This document shows positions 8,082 through 17,174 of a DNA stretch of 64,000 nucleotides, piece after piece. The position numbers were made by a program, and so were the translations under genes. The notes under the pieces were generated by a model. It had not been told where the DNA came from, made no database searches, and saw only the letters and a list, made by a program, of their open reading frames with translations. Position 1 is the stretch's first letter. Every line of letters starts with the position of its first letter. Origin of the DNA: Reclinomonas americana ATCC 50394 (Eukaryota > Jakobida > Jakobea > Jakobida); the NCBI GenBank assembly GCA_048213135.1, contig PS015009.1, positions 744,001-808,000 of the forward strand, in the 5' to 3' direction.

Positions 8082-9635
8082 CTTATTCGTCATCCTTATC
8101 ACCGGAACGATCATCTCTTCCAGGCTGATGCCGCCATGCTGGAATGTGTTGCGGTAGTAATTGGCAAAGTGATTGTAATTATTGGGGTAGCAAAGGTACA
8201 GGTCGCCCTTGGCGAAGATGAAGGAAGAATTCACATTGGGAACCGGCAGCCCGGCTTCACGCGGATCGCGGAAGGCCAGTACTTCGCGGGCCTCGTAATT
8301 AAGGTTGCGACCGTGTTTATAACGCAGGTTGGCGGTGGTTTGTTTGTCGCCTATCACCTTAGCCGGTGTTTTTACCCTTACGCTGCCGTGGTCTGTCGCA
8401 ACGATCATAGTGAGTTTTTTCTCGGCGATTTTTTTCAGCGCCTGGTGCAGGGGTGAGTGTTCGAACCAGCTTTGCGTAATACTCCTGTAACTGGTTTCAT
8501 CACCCGCCAATTCTTTCAGCACTTCCATTTCGGTACGGGCATGGCTCAGCATATCCACGAAGTTGTAAACGATCACATTGATATCGTTTTGCAGCATGTT
8601 ATGGATATTGTCCACCAGTTTCTGCCCGTCGTGGTTGTTGGTGATCTTGGTATATGAATATTTCAGGTCGGCTTTACCCAGCCGTTTCAGCTGCGCTTTA
8701 AAGAACTCTTCTTCAAACATATTCTTTCCACCTTCCTCATCGTCATTCTTCCACTGTACGGGAAATTGTTTTTCGATGTCGATGGGCAGCAGGCCCGCAA
8801 AAATAGCATTACGGGCATACTGTGTGGCTGTAGGTAATATAGAGTAAAACGTTTCCTCCTCGTGTATGCGGAAACTCTCCGCGAAAATGGGTTGAATGGC
8901 TTTCCACTGGTCAAACCGCAGGTTATCGATGAGTACAAAAAACAATGGTGTTCCCTTTTCCAGGTGGGGCAACACTTTGTATTTCATGAGTGTATTGCTC
9001 ATGATGGGACCGTCGGTGCTTTTCGGACTTACCCAGGAAGCATAATTTTTTGAAATGTATTTGAAGAATTCGGTATTCGCTTCATTTTTCTGTGTCTGGA
9101 ATACTTCCAGCATTTCCGGGCTGTCGCTCTTCTTCATTTCCAGTTCCCAGTACACCAGTTTTTTGTAGATGTCCATCCACTCATTATAATCGGGGTTGCT
9201 GTTGAGCGCCATGAACAGGCTGCGGAATTCCTGCTGGTAAGCAGAGGTGGTTTTTTCCGCTACCAGGCGTTTATTGTCGATGATCTTTTTAAGACTGAGC
9301 CATACCTGGTTGGGGTTGACGGGTTTGATGAGGTAATCGCTGATCTGCGAGCCAATGGCTTCATCCATCAGGTTCTCCGCTTCGTTTTTGGTGATCATCA
9401 CCACGGGCAGGTTGCTGTTGGTTTCCTTGATCTGCTGCAGGGTTTGCAGGCCGGTGATGCCGGGCATCGTCTCATCCAGCAACACCACGTCCACGATGTT
9501 TTCCTTTACATATTCCACCGCATCGAAGCCGTTGGTTTTAGTAGCTACGGAATACCCTTTGTTCTCCAGGAACATGATCTGAGATTTGAGGCTGTCAATT
9601 TCATCGTCTACCCAAAGTATAGTTGCTGTATTCAT
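8079..9635 (-). CDS. porX: PorX, T9SS response regulator with PglZ phosphatase domain
   Basis: 518 residues. The N-terminal CheY-like receiver has D10/D11, phospho-acceptor D54 in VVLLDETMPG and Lys in DYLIKPVN. A helical linker (about 125-205) leads to a C-terminal PglZ alkaline-phosphatase-like domain (about 205-505) with FVLIDNLRFDQWK, VYNFVDMLSHAR and ATDHGSVRVKTP metal-site segments. This order and length match PorX, which with kinase PorY and sigma factor SigP controls type IX secretion in Porphyromonas and relatives. The kinase is not adjacent, as is common. Two T9SS-type cargo ends in this window (45.7-48.3 kb and the right edge) fit its presence. Confidence 0.93.
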   Translation of the reverse strand: MNTATILWVDDEIDSLKSQIMFLENKGYSVATKTNGFDAVEYVKENIVDVVLLDETMPGITGLQTLQQIKETNSNLPVVMITKNEAENLMDEAIGSQISDYLIKPVNPNQVWLSLKKIIDNKRLVAEKTTSAYQQEFRSLFMALNSNPDYNEWMDIYKKLVYWELEMKKSDSPEMLEVFQTQKNEANTEFFKYISKNYASWVSPKSTDGPIMSNTLMKYKVLPHLEKGTPLFFVLIDNLRFDQWKAIQPIFAESFRIHEEETFYSILPTATQYARNAIFAGLLPIDIEKQFPVQWKNDDEEGGKNMFEEEFFKAQLKRLGKADLKYSYTKITNNHDGQKLVDNIHNMLQNDINVIVYNFVDMLSHARTEMEVLKELAGDETSYRSITQSWFEHSPLHQALKKIAEKKLTMIVATDHGSVRVKTPAKVIGDKQTTANLRYKHGRNLNYEAREVLAFRDPREAGLPVPNVNSSFIFAKGDLYLCYPNNYNHFANYYRNTFQHGGISLEEMIVPVIRMTNK

Positions 9636-9639
9636 AAGT

Positions 9640-9737
9640 CAAATTAAAAAGTAAAAAGTAAAAATTCAAAAGGTGCTGAAAAAAGATGCTTTTTCATCTC
9701 CGTTCATTTCAACTTTTGAATTTTGCCTTTTGAATTT
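9640..9737. repeat. inverted intergenic words upstream of porX
   Basis: AAATTCAAAAGG (9662-9673) is exactly inverted at 9726-9737, with a further near copy at 9713-9724. A small GAAAAA/TTTTTC hairpin lies between them. Similar TTTTTGAATTTTGA text recurs at 11121-11142 before lpxD. A near -7 box (TTAATTTG, minus strand 9640-9647) lies 4 nt before the porX ATG. Confidence 0.45.
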
Positions 9738-9775
9738 CAATGCTTACAAATATAATTTTTTACCCCCAAGCTTAG

Positions 9776-9783
9776 TAGCTTTG
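9776..9783 (+). promoter_or_regulatory. -7 box TAGCTTTG upstream of HD gene
   Basis: Exact TAnnTTTG word 72 nt before the HD phosphohydrolase ATG. The leader would contain a 14-codon open frame (9812-9853) ending just before the gene. Confidence 0.35.
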
Positions 9784-9855
9784 CATCACTTTGTATATCT
9801 TTTAACATATAGATGAAACGGGGCGCCGTCTTTATTACGGTATCCCTCCAATAAC

Positions 9856-11040
9856 ATGCCATTCAGAAAAATAATTAACGACCCGGTATATGGTTTTATT
9901 ACCATCGATGATGAACTGGTGAACCAGGTCATTGCCCATCCTTATTACCAGCGTCTCCGCCGTATTAACCAGATGGCCATGGCGCAACTGGTTTATCCCG
10001 GGGCGGTACATACCCGCCTGCACCACTCGCTGGGCGCCTATCACCTCATGTGCAACGCCCTCGCCGAACTTAAAGGTAAAGGTGTTGACATCACCGATGA
10101 GGAGTGCCAGGCCGCCAAAATCGCCATACTGCTGCACGATGCCGGCCACGGCCCCTTCAGCCATGCGCTGGAGAATGTGCTGGTAGAGAACATGCACCAC
10201 GAGCGGCTTTCCCTGCTCATTATGGAAGAAATGAACCGACAGTTCGGCGGTCGCCTGCAACTGGCGCTCGACATTTTTACAGGAAAGCATCCCAAGAAAT
10301 TCCTGCAGCAGCTCATCAGCGGGCAACTGGATGTGGACCGTATGGATTACCTCACCCGCGACAGTTTTTTTACCGGCGTGAGTGAAGGCGTGATTGGCTA
10401 CGACCGCATCCTTAAAATGCTGGTGGTACACGATGGCGAACTGATGGTGGAAGAAAAAGGCATCTATTCCATCGAAAAATTCCTGGTGGCACGGCGGCTC
10501 ATGTACTGGCAGGTATACCTGCACAAAACCGTACTCTGTGCCGAGCAGATGCTGCAGCGGATCATCCGCAGGGCCAAACATATTAAAGCACAAACCCATT
10601 TCCCGCTCCATAAATTCATCAACGAGCCCATTCAGAATATAACGCTGGAAGAATTCGCGAGCCTCGACGATTACGATATCCTGGTGGCCATCAAAGGATG
10701 GTGCCATCATGAAGACAAAGTACTCGCCTACCTCTGCAACGGCATCCTTAACCGCCGGTTGCTGAAGATCCGGTATTCGGCCACCCCTCCCGACCCGCAG
10801 CTGGTGGAGGAAAAGCAGCAGGAAGCCATGCGTCAAATGGGGCTGAGTGCAGAAGACGCCGGCTGGCTGGTATTTACCGGGCAGGCGTCCAGCAGTACCT
10901 ATAATTTTGACGATGAGAATATCCGGATCGTTTTTAAGGATGGAACGGTAAGGGATATATCCGGCGTTGATAATGCCCTCATCAATCAAAACCTGCTGGG
11001 CAAGGTTAAAAAATACTACATTTGTTATGTAAGGCCCTGA
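9856..11040 (+). CDS. HD-domain phosphohydrolase (SAMHD1/dGTPase-like superfamily)
   Basis: 394 residues. The metal-binding HD motif set is visible: His in TRLHHSLGAYH (about H57), the HD doublet H94-D95 in ILLHDAGHGPFSH, and a later Asp in LDVDRMDYLTRDSFF. The N-terminal FRKIINDPVYGFI and the overall layout match the large HD superfamily phosphohydrolase group that includes dNTPases. The substrate is not known for the Bacteroidota members. It heads the lipid A block, as it often does in this phylum; lpxD follows after 112 bp. Confidence 0.85.
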   Translation: MPFRKIINDPVYGFITIDDELVNQVIAHPYYQRLRRINQMAMAQLVYPGAVHTRLHHSLGAYHLMCNALAELKGKGVDITDEECQAAKIAILLHDAGHGPFSHALENVLVENMHHERLSLLIMEEMNRQFGGRLQLALDIFTGKHPKKFLQQLISGQLDVDRMDYLTRDSFFTGVSEGVIGYDRILKMLVVHDGELMVEEKGIYSIEKFLVARRLMYWQVYLHKTVLCAEQMLQRIIRRAKHIKAQTHFPLHKFINEPIQNITLEEFASLDDYDILVAIKGWCHHEDKVLAYLCNGILNRRLLKIRYSATPPDPQLVEEKQQEAMRQMGLSAEDAGWLVFTGQASSSTYNFDDENIRIVFKDGTVRDISGVDNALINQNLLGKVKKYYICYVRP

Positions 11041-11152
11041 TCCCCTGTGTTTACAGGGTTGTCAATGAATTACACCCGTACAAAAACCAGGAACATATCC
11101 ATAACGGCAGCTGATCCTGAATTTTTGATTTTTGAATTTTGACTTATTATTT

Positions 11153-12202
11153 ATGCAATTCTCTGCAGCTCAAATAGCCATGATGATCGGCGGTCGTGTA
11201 GAAGGTAATCCCGATGCGGCCGTTAGTTCTTTCGGTAAAATAGAAGAAGCACAGGCCGGGCAACTGGCTTTCCTGGCCAACCCCAAGTATGAAGAATACC
11301 TGTACAGCACCGGCGCTACCATCATTATTATTGGCGAAGCGCAGGAGCTGAAACAAGCGGTCAGCGCCACACTCATCAAAGTGCCGGACCCTTACAGCGC
11401 TTTCGCCACCCTGCTGGATAAATACCAGCAGATACAGCGCCAGCAACTGGTGGGCATACAGCAACCCAGCTTCGTATCTCCTACCGCCAAAATCGGTGAC
11501 AATGTGTTCATTGGCGCTTTTACCTACATTGGTGACAATGTGGTGGTTGCCGACGGGGCGAAAATATATCCCAACAGTTTTATCGGTGATAACGCACGCA
11601 TTGGCGCGGGCAGCATCCTGCACGCCGGGGTAAAAGTGTACCACGAATGCGTTATCGGCAGCCAGGTTACCATTCATGCCGGCACAGTCATTGGCAGCGA
11701 CGGCTTTGGTTTTGCCCCGCAACCCGACGGCACACTGAAAAAGGTTCCGCAAATTGGCAATGTAGTGGTGGAAGATAATGTGGAGATAGGCGCCAATACT
11801 ACCATTGACCGCGGCACCATCGGCAGCACACTCATCAAATCAGGTGTTAAACTCGACAACCTGCTGCAGATCGCCCATAACGTGGAAGTAGGCAATAACT
11901 CCGTGATCGCGGCACAGGCCGGCATCAGCGGAAGTACAAAAATTGGCAATAATGTAATGATCGGCGGACAGGTGGGTATTGTAGGACATATTAAAATTGC
12001 AGACGGAACGCGTATCAATGCCCAGAGCGGCGTGAGCAAATCGATCAGGATTCCGAACAGCGCGGTTACGGGTTCGCCGGCATTCGACTATACCGCGGCC
12101 CTGCGCAGCCAGGTTGCGGCACGCAGTTTGCCAGAACTGGAGAAACGTGTACAGGAACTGGAGAAACTGGTGAAGGCATTATCGGAAAATAAACAGCAAT
12201 AG
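11153..12202 (+). CDS. lpxD: LpxD, UDP-3-O-(3-hydroxyacyl)glucosamine N-acyltransferase
   Basis: 349 residues from ATG 11153 ([19 protein letters not shown]); an in-frame TTG at 11132 is less likely. Third acylation step of lipid A synthesis at the inner membrane. An N-terminal uridine-binding domain (about 1-100) is followed by hexapeptide-repeat left-handed beta-helix turns ([15 protein letters not shown] onward). The catalytic His lies in [17 protein letters not shown]-terminal helix ([16 protein letters not shown]) caps the trimer. The stop is followed one base later by the TTG start of the next gene, suggesting coupling. Confidence 0.95.
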   Translation: MQFSAAQIAMMIGGRVEGNPDAAVSSFGKIEEAQAGQLAFLANPKYEEYLYSTGATIIIIGEAQELKQAVSATLIKVPDPYSAFATLLDKYQQIQRQQLVGIQQPSFVSPTAKIGDNVFIGAFTYIGDNVVVADGAKIYPNSFIGDNARIGAGSILHAGVKVYHECVIGSQVTIHAGTVIGSDGFGFAPQPDGTLKKVPQIGNVVVEDNVEIGANTTIDRGTIGSTLIKSGVKLDNLLQIAHNVEVGNNSVIAAQAGISGSTKIGNNVMIGGQVGIVGHIKIADGTRINAQSGVSKSIRIPNSAVTGSPAFDYTAALRSQVAARSLPELEKRVQELEKLVKALSENKQQ

Positions 12203-12203
12203 A

Positions 12204-14696
12204 TTGACTTCTTTACGACTTATACTTACCCTCTTTGTGCTGAGTGTTACCTGTGGTACTGTGAAAGCCCAAACCGTACTGACCGGCACCATCCTCGACG
12301 CACACACCAAAGAACCCGTTACCTATGCTTCGGTATATTTCGCCAGGTCGGGCGTGGGCAAAACATCCGACAGCGCCGGGCATTTTACTTTCGTACTGAA
12401 TACTTTTTCCGCGGATACTTTAGTCGTGAGTTATATCGGCTACGACCTGTACCGCATACCTGTTGACCGCAGCTACGACAACAAACCCATTTCCATACAA
12501 CTGCAGCGCGGCGGGCTGAACAACGTAGTGGTGGTAAAGACCAAATTCAACAAAGGCCTGTACCTGTGGAAGAAGATCATGAGTAAAAAGAAACAGTACA
12601 ACCGCTATAACCTGCCCAACTTCAGTTACGAAGCGTATAATAAACTGGAGGTCGACATCAAGAACTTCAATGTAAACAGGGCGAAGAAAAATTTCCTGCT
12701 GAAACCATTCGCGTTTGTATTCGATAATATGGACAGCACTTCAGAAAAGCAGCCCTTCCTGCCCGCTTACCTTATTGAAAGCCTCAGCGATTACGCTTAC
12801 CAAAAGAGTCCCAAAAAATATTTCGAGAACATCAAAGCCAGCAACACCAAGGGTTTCAAGAACGAGAGCATCAGCCGGCTGACCGGTGTGATGGACCAGA
12901 ACGTGAACATCTACAGCAATTATGTGAACGTGATGAACAAGGATTTCATCAGCCCGTTCAACGACAATGGTGATGTTTATTATACATTCACGGTACCTGA
13001 CACGCAGCTGCTTGACGGAAAAAAATTATTCCATTTTGTATTTACTCCCCGCCATCCGGGGCAGAACACATTTGAAGGCGACGCCTGGGTGGTGGAAAAG
13101 ACTTTCCAGATACAGCGGATATCGCTTTACCTGGGCAAGGATGCCAACATCAATTATATCGACCGCGTCAGCATCTTCCAGGAATTCATCCCCATCAACG
13201 ATTCGGTGATCTTCCTCAACCGCGATAAATTCTTCGCCGACTTCAGGGCGCTGGGCAAACAATCGCTTACTCTCATCGGGCGCAAGACCACTTCGTATAA
13301 AAACATCGTAATCAACAGCGACTCCATCACCAATATTTTTAAAGACCAGAAACTGGAAGAAGTGGTGAAATCGGATCCGGGCATGAATCTCAAAACAGAT
13401 TCCGCCTGGGTCGCACTCCGCCACGATACTTTGTCGGTAAATGAAAAGGCGATCTACAGTTCAATCGATAAACTGCTGCAGATGCCCAAGTTCCAGCGGT
13501 TTCAGCGCAACCTGCGTTTCCTGGCAACGGGTTACCGCAATATCGGCAACTACGAGATCGGCCCCTGGTTCAACTGGATCAGCGGCAACCAGTGGGAAGG
13601 TACCCGATTCCGTTTCGACCTGGGCACCAACACCGGTTTCAACAAACATATTTACCTGCATGGCTATCTCGCCTACGGCACCAGGGATAAAAAATTCAAA
13701 GGTCAGCTGGAAGCCATTTGGGTACTGAAAAGGGACCCCAAGCGGTTAAGTATACACGCTTCTTACACCAACGATATCGACAATGGCATCAGCCAGCTGG
13801 GCGAAGTGAGCCAGGACAACGTATTCTCACTCGCTATCCGCAAGCCCGGCGCCGACACTACACGTAAGTTTGTAGGATTGAAAGATATCCGTTTTGACGT
13901 ATCACACGACCTCGGCCGAGGTTTTTCCGCTCAATGGTTTGTTGCCCGCCGTGAATACACACCATTGAAAAACCTGCCCTTTAAATCCGAGTTCCCGGTA
14001 AACAAAGGCACATCGCTTACCAATTTTGAACTGGCAGTGAAACTGCGCTGGGCCTACCTGGAGAAATTTTATGAAAGCGCTTTCAACCGTACTTCACTGG
14101 GCAGTAAGTACCCTATCGCGGAATTGATCCTGGCCAAGGGTATTTCCGGCGTGTTCAACAGCGCCTACGACTATGTAAAAGTATCGGCTTCAGTCAGGGA
14201 CGTACAAAAAATATCTCCTTACGGCACGCTGACGTATAAAGTATACGGAGGCCTCATTAAAGGTGACCTGCCTTTTGCCTTCCTGGAAAATCACCCCGGA
14301 AACGATATTTATTATTATGGTTCCAATGCTTATAACCTCATGCGCCGATTTGAATACGTGGGCGACAGGTATGCCGGCATTAACCTGGAACATAACGTAG
14401 GCTCGGGCCTGTTCCGTTTCATACCGCTGACCCGTAAACTGAAATGGCGCCAGTTCTGGACCGCCAAGGCGCTGTGGAGTTCGCTCAGCGACCGTAACCA
14501 GGAGATCAATAAAACGGGGATGACCGGCGGGTTCAAAACCCTCAATGGCAAAACTTACATTGAACTGGGCACCGGTATCGACAATATCTTCAAAATACTG
14601 CGGTTCGATTTCGTATGGCGGGTGGCCCCCACCCCTCTGCCCGAAAACCGCAGTTCCCGCTTTGGCATATTCGGCAGCTTCCAGTTCCAGTTTTAA
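12204..14696 (+). CDS. DUF5686 family outer-membrane protein with CarboxypepD-like domain
   Basis: 830 residues from a TTG placed one base after the lpxD stop. Signal peptide MTSLRLILTLFVLSVTCGTVKAQ. A carboxypeptidase-regulatory-like beta-sandwich (about 23-110) precedes a long region with FSYEAYNKLEVDIKN, an alpha/beta middle, and a C-terminal stretch rich in alternating aromatic strands ending in Phe (FGIFGSFQFQF), typical of an outer-membrane barrel. This is the DUF5686 layout of Bacteroidota; function unknown. Placement between lpxD and lpxC suggests an envelope role, which is inference from context. Confidence 0.88.
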   Translation: MTSLRLILTLFVLSVTCGTVKAQTVLTGTILDAHTKEPVTYASVYFARSGVGKTSDSAGHFTFVLNTFSADTLVVSYIGYDLYRIPVDRSYDNKPISIQLQRGGLNNVVVVKTKFNKGLYLWKKIMSKKKQYNRYNLPNFSYEAYNKLEVDIKNFNVNRAKKNFLLKPFAFVFDNMDSTSEKQPFLPAYLIESLSDYAYQKSPKKYFENIKASNTKGFKNESISRLTGVMDQNVNIYSNYVNVMNKDFISPFNDNGDVYYTFTVPDTQLLDGKKLFHFVFTPRHPGQNTFEGDAWVVEKTFQIQRISLYLGKDANINYIDRVSIFQEFIPINDSVIFLNRDKFFADFRALGKQSLTLIGRKTTSYKNIVINSDSITNIFKDQKLEEVVKSDPGMNLKTDSAWVALRHDTLSVNEKAIYSSIDKLLQMPKFQRFQRNLRFLATGYRNIGNYEIGPWFNWISGNQWEGTRFRFDLGTNTGFNKHIYLHGYLAYGTRDKKFKGQLEAIWVLKRDPKRLSIHASYTNDIDNGISQLGEVSQDNVFSLAIRKPGADTTRKFVGLKDIRFDVSHDLGRGFSAQWFVARREYTPLKNLPFKSEFPVNKGTSLTNFELAVKLRWAYLEKFYESAFNRTSLGSKYPIAELILAKGISGVFNSAYDYVKVSASVRDVQKISPYGTLTYKVYGGLIKGDLPFAFLENHPGNDIYYYGSNAYNLMRRFEYVGDRYAGINLEHNVGSGLFRFIPLTRKLKWRQFWTAKALWSSLSDRNQEINKTGMTGGFKTLNGKTYIELGTGIDNIFKILRFDFVWRVAPTPLPENRSSRFGIFGSFQFQF

Positions 14697-14770
14697 GGGG
14701 ACCACAGGCGACGGGCCACAGACAACCAGGCAACTATTGTCACATTATCAAATTGTCACATCATCACATT
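14697..14770. repeat. intergenic repeat words before lpxC
   Basis: GGACCACAGGCGACGGGCC (degraded GACGAC family) is followed by the CACATTATCAAATTGTCACATCATCACATT family at 14736-14770, which shares 19 identical bases with the stretch after porX. Confidence 0.5.
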
Positions 14771-14777
14771 AGTGTAC

Positions 14778-14785
14778 TATCTTTG
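14778..14785 (+). promoter_or_regulatory. -7 box TATCTTTG upstream of lpxC-fabZ
   Basis: Exact TAnnTTTG word 22 nt before the lpxC-fabZ ATG, with ATTG (14752-14755) 22 nt upstream as a possible -33 element. Confidence 0.5.
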
Positions 14786-14807
14786 CGCTCAAAATTCGGA
14801 ATAACAC

Positions 14808-16214
14808 ATGGATAAGACTTTTAACCCGGATAAGCAGCATACGTTAGCAAAGCAGGTAAGTATCTCTGGTACAGGGCTTCATACAGGTATAAATGTTGAC
14901 ATGTGTTTAAAACCCGCCAATCCCGGCTTCGGCTTCCAGTTCCAGCGGATCGATATGCCGGGCATGCCCGTGATCAAGGCCGACTGTGACCTGGTAAGCG
15001 ACACTTCCCGTGGTACTACGCTTGAGCAGGGCAATGCCAAAGTGAGTACTGTTGAACATGTACTGGCAGCACTGGTGGGTATGGGCATTGACAATTGCCT
15101 CATCGAACTCAACGGACCCGAGATCCCCATCATTGACGGCAGTAGCGAACCCTTTGTAGAGATCATAGAGGAAACCGGCGTGATTGAGCAGGATGCCACC
15201 AAGGTTTGGTACAGCATCGATACCAATATATCTTATTACGACGACGTAAAAAGGGTGGAAATGACTGCCCTGCCGGCTACCAATTACCAGGTAACCGCCC
15301 TCATCGATTTCAACAGCCCCGTACTGGGTACACAACACGCCAGCCTTAAAAGCATGGCCGAGTTCCAGAAAGAGATAGCCCCCTGCCGCACATTCTGTTT
15401 CCTGCACGAACTGGAAATGCTGCTCGACCATAACCTGGTGAAAGGCGGCGATATCAATAATGCCATTGTGGTAGTGGACAAACCCGTTACCGACGAAGAA
15501 ATGACCCGCCTGGCCAGGGCCTTCGGCAGAGACAAGATTGAAGTAAAAAGCGAAGGTTACCTCAACAACCTCGAACTGCGCTTCCCCAATGAGCCCGCAC
15601 GCCACAAGCTGCTGGACATCATTGGCGACCTGGCGCTGATCGGCTATCCTATTAAAGGACACATTATTGCCAACAGGCCCGGCCACAGCAGCAACGTGGA
15701 GTTTGCCAAACGCATTAAACAATATATCAAGAAGAACAAGCACACCCGCGATATTCCCATTTATGATCCCAACCAGCCACCGGTATATACCCAGCAGCAG
15801 ATTGAAAAAACGCTGCCGCACAGGTATCCCTTCCTGTTAGTGGACAAGATCATTGAACTGACCGACACACAGATCGTAGGTATTAAGAATGTTACCTTCA
15901 ACGAATATTTCTTCCAGGGACATTTTCCCGGCAACCCGGTAATGCCCGGTGTACTGCAGATTGAGGCCCTGGCACAAACCGGCGGCATCCTCTGCATCAA
16001 TGCCATGCCCGAAGGACAGTACGATACCTATTTCCTGAAGATTGACAACTGTAAGTTCAAGCAAATGGTAAGGCCTGGTGATACCATGATCATGAAGATG
16101 GAGCTGATAGAGCCTATCCGCCGTGGCATCTGTGCCATGAAAGGCAGCGTTTACGTAGGCAATAAGCTCTGTACCGAGGCTGACCTGACCGCCCAGCTGG
16201 TAAAAAGAAACTAA
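14808..16214 (+). CDS. lpxC-fabZ: bifunctional LpxC deacetylase / FabZ dehydratase
   Basis: 468 residues, a natural fusion common in Bacteroidota. LpxC part (about 1-310): zinc-dependent UDP-3-O-acyl-GlcNAc deacetylase, the committed lipid A step, with zinc His H84 in STVEHVLAALVG and the later HSSNVEFAKRIK segment. FabZ part (about 325-468): 3-hydroxyacyl-ACP dehydratase hot-dog fold, with LPHRYPFLLVDKI and the catalytic HFPGNPVMPGVLQIEALAQ. The fusion couples hydroxyacyl supply between lipid A and fatty-acid synthesis. lpxA follows after 156 bp. Confidence 0.96.
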   Translation: MDKTFNPDKQHTLAKQVSISGTGLHTGINVDMCLKPANPGFGFQFQRIDMPGMPVIKADCDLVSDTSRGTTLEQGNAKVSTVEHVLAALVGMGIDNCLIELNGPEIPIIDGSSEPFVEIIEETGVIEQDATKVWYSIDTNISYYDDVKRVEMTALPATNYQVTALIDFNSPVLGTQHASLKSMAEFQKEIAPCRTFCFLHELEMLLDHNLVKGGDINNAIVVVDKPVTDEEMTRLARAFGRDKIEVKSEGYLNNLELRFPNEPARHKLLDIIGDLALIGYPIKGHIIANRPGHSSNVEFAKRIKQYIKKNKHTRDIPIYDPNQPPVYTQQQIEKTLPHRYPFLLVDKIIELTDTQIVGIKNVTFNEYFFQGHFPGNPVMPGVLQIEALAQTGGILCINAMPEGQYDTYFLKIDNCKFKQMVRPGDTMIMKMELIEPIRRGICAMKGSVYVGNKLCTEADLTAQLVKRN

Positions 16215-16216
16215 AT

Positions 16217-16364
16217 CAGAATGTGCGAATAGGCGAATATGAAAATGTGTGAAGGAAAGTACAGGAAGGAAAAGGCCTTTATTTGAATTTGGACTTTAAA
16301 ACAATTGATTTTACCTGAGAACAAGATAAAATACGCACATTTGCATATTCGCACATTTGCTTAA
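16217..16364. repeat. inverted GCGAATATG/CATATTCGC words before lpxA
   Basis: AATGTGCGAATAGGCGAATA (16221-16240) and the ATTTGCATATTCGCACATTT stretch near 16337-16362 are inverted relatives flanking about 90 bp upstream of lpxA. The same CATATTC/GCACATTC words recur at 41.2 kb. Confidence 0.45.
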
Positions 16365-16370
16365 TTATTT

Positions 16371-17168
16371 ATGATTCATCCGCATACATACATACATCCC
16401 AACGCCAAGCTTGCGACCAATGTAAAGGTTGATCCTTTCAGCGTTATTCACCAGAACGTGGAAATTGGTGAAGGCACCTGGGTAGGAAGTAATGTAACCA
16501 TCATGGACGGGGCCCGTATAGGCAAGAACTGCCGCATTTTCCCCGGCGCCGTTATCGCCGCCATCCCCCAGGATCTGAAATATGAGGGTGAACAAACCAC
16601 CGTGGAGATCGGTGACAATACCACCATCCGTGAGTTTGTTACCGTGAACAGGGGCAGTAAAGACAGGTGGACCACCAAAGTAGGTAATAACTGCCTTATT
16701 ATGGCTTACAGTCATATTGCGCACGATTGCATCATTGGCAACAACTGCATCATGAGCAACAACACGCAAATGGCCGGTCACGTAATGATGGGTGATTTCT
16801 CTATCGTAGGCGGTATGTGCGCCATTCACCAGTTTGTACAGATCGGGCAGCATTCATTTGTAAGCGGGGGTTCACTGGTAGGTAAAGATGTTCCTCCTTA
16901 CATCAAGGCCGGCCGTACACCGCTGAGCTATGCAGGCGTAAATTCCATCGGGCTGAAACGCCGTGGTTTTTCCCTCGACAGGATCAATAAAATACTCGAT
17001 ATCTACCGTATCATTTACAATAAAGCCATGAACACTTCACAGGCCCTGAACTATATCGAGGAAGAACTGCCGGCAACCGATGAACGCGATGAGATCGTGA
17101 CCTTTATCCGTGAGAGCGGCCGCGGTATCATCAAACGTTACACCAAGGGCAGTCTCGACGACGAATAA
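16371..17168 (+). CDS. lpxA: LpxA, acyl-ACP--UDP-N-acetylglucosamine O-acyltransferase
   Basis: 265 residues; first step of lipid A synthesis. Hexapeptide beta-helix turns run from the N-terminus (NVEIGEGTWVGSNVTI). The IPQDLKYEGEQT loop is typical of LpxA. The catalytic His is the second of AYSHIAHDCIIGNN (H118), and a C-terminal helical domain (about 190-265) ends the protein. Length fits the family (about 260). The gene order lpxD, lpxC-fabZ, lpxA agrees with the Bacteroidota lipid A block apart from the inserted DUF5686 gene. Confidence 0.96.
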   Translation: MIHPHTYIHPNAKLATNVKVDPFSVIHQNVEIGEGTWVGSNVTIMDGARIGKNCRIFPGAVIAAIPQDLKYEGEQTTVEIGDNTTIREFVTVNRGSKDRWTTKVGNNCLIMAYSHIAHDCIIGNNCIMSNNTQMAGHVMMGDFSIVGGMCAIHQFVQIGQHSFVSGGSLVGKDVPPYIKAGRTPLSYAGVNSIGLKRRGFSLDRINKILDIYRIIYNKAMNTSQALNYIEEELPATDERDEIVTFIRESGRGIIKRYTKGSLDDE

Positions 17169-17174
17169 TTCTAA

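Noticed and set aside
9835-10989. Long open frame on the minus strand (384 codons)
   Set aside because: It is antisense to the HD phosphohydrolase, has no family motif, and its composition is that of a shadow frame.
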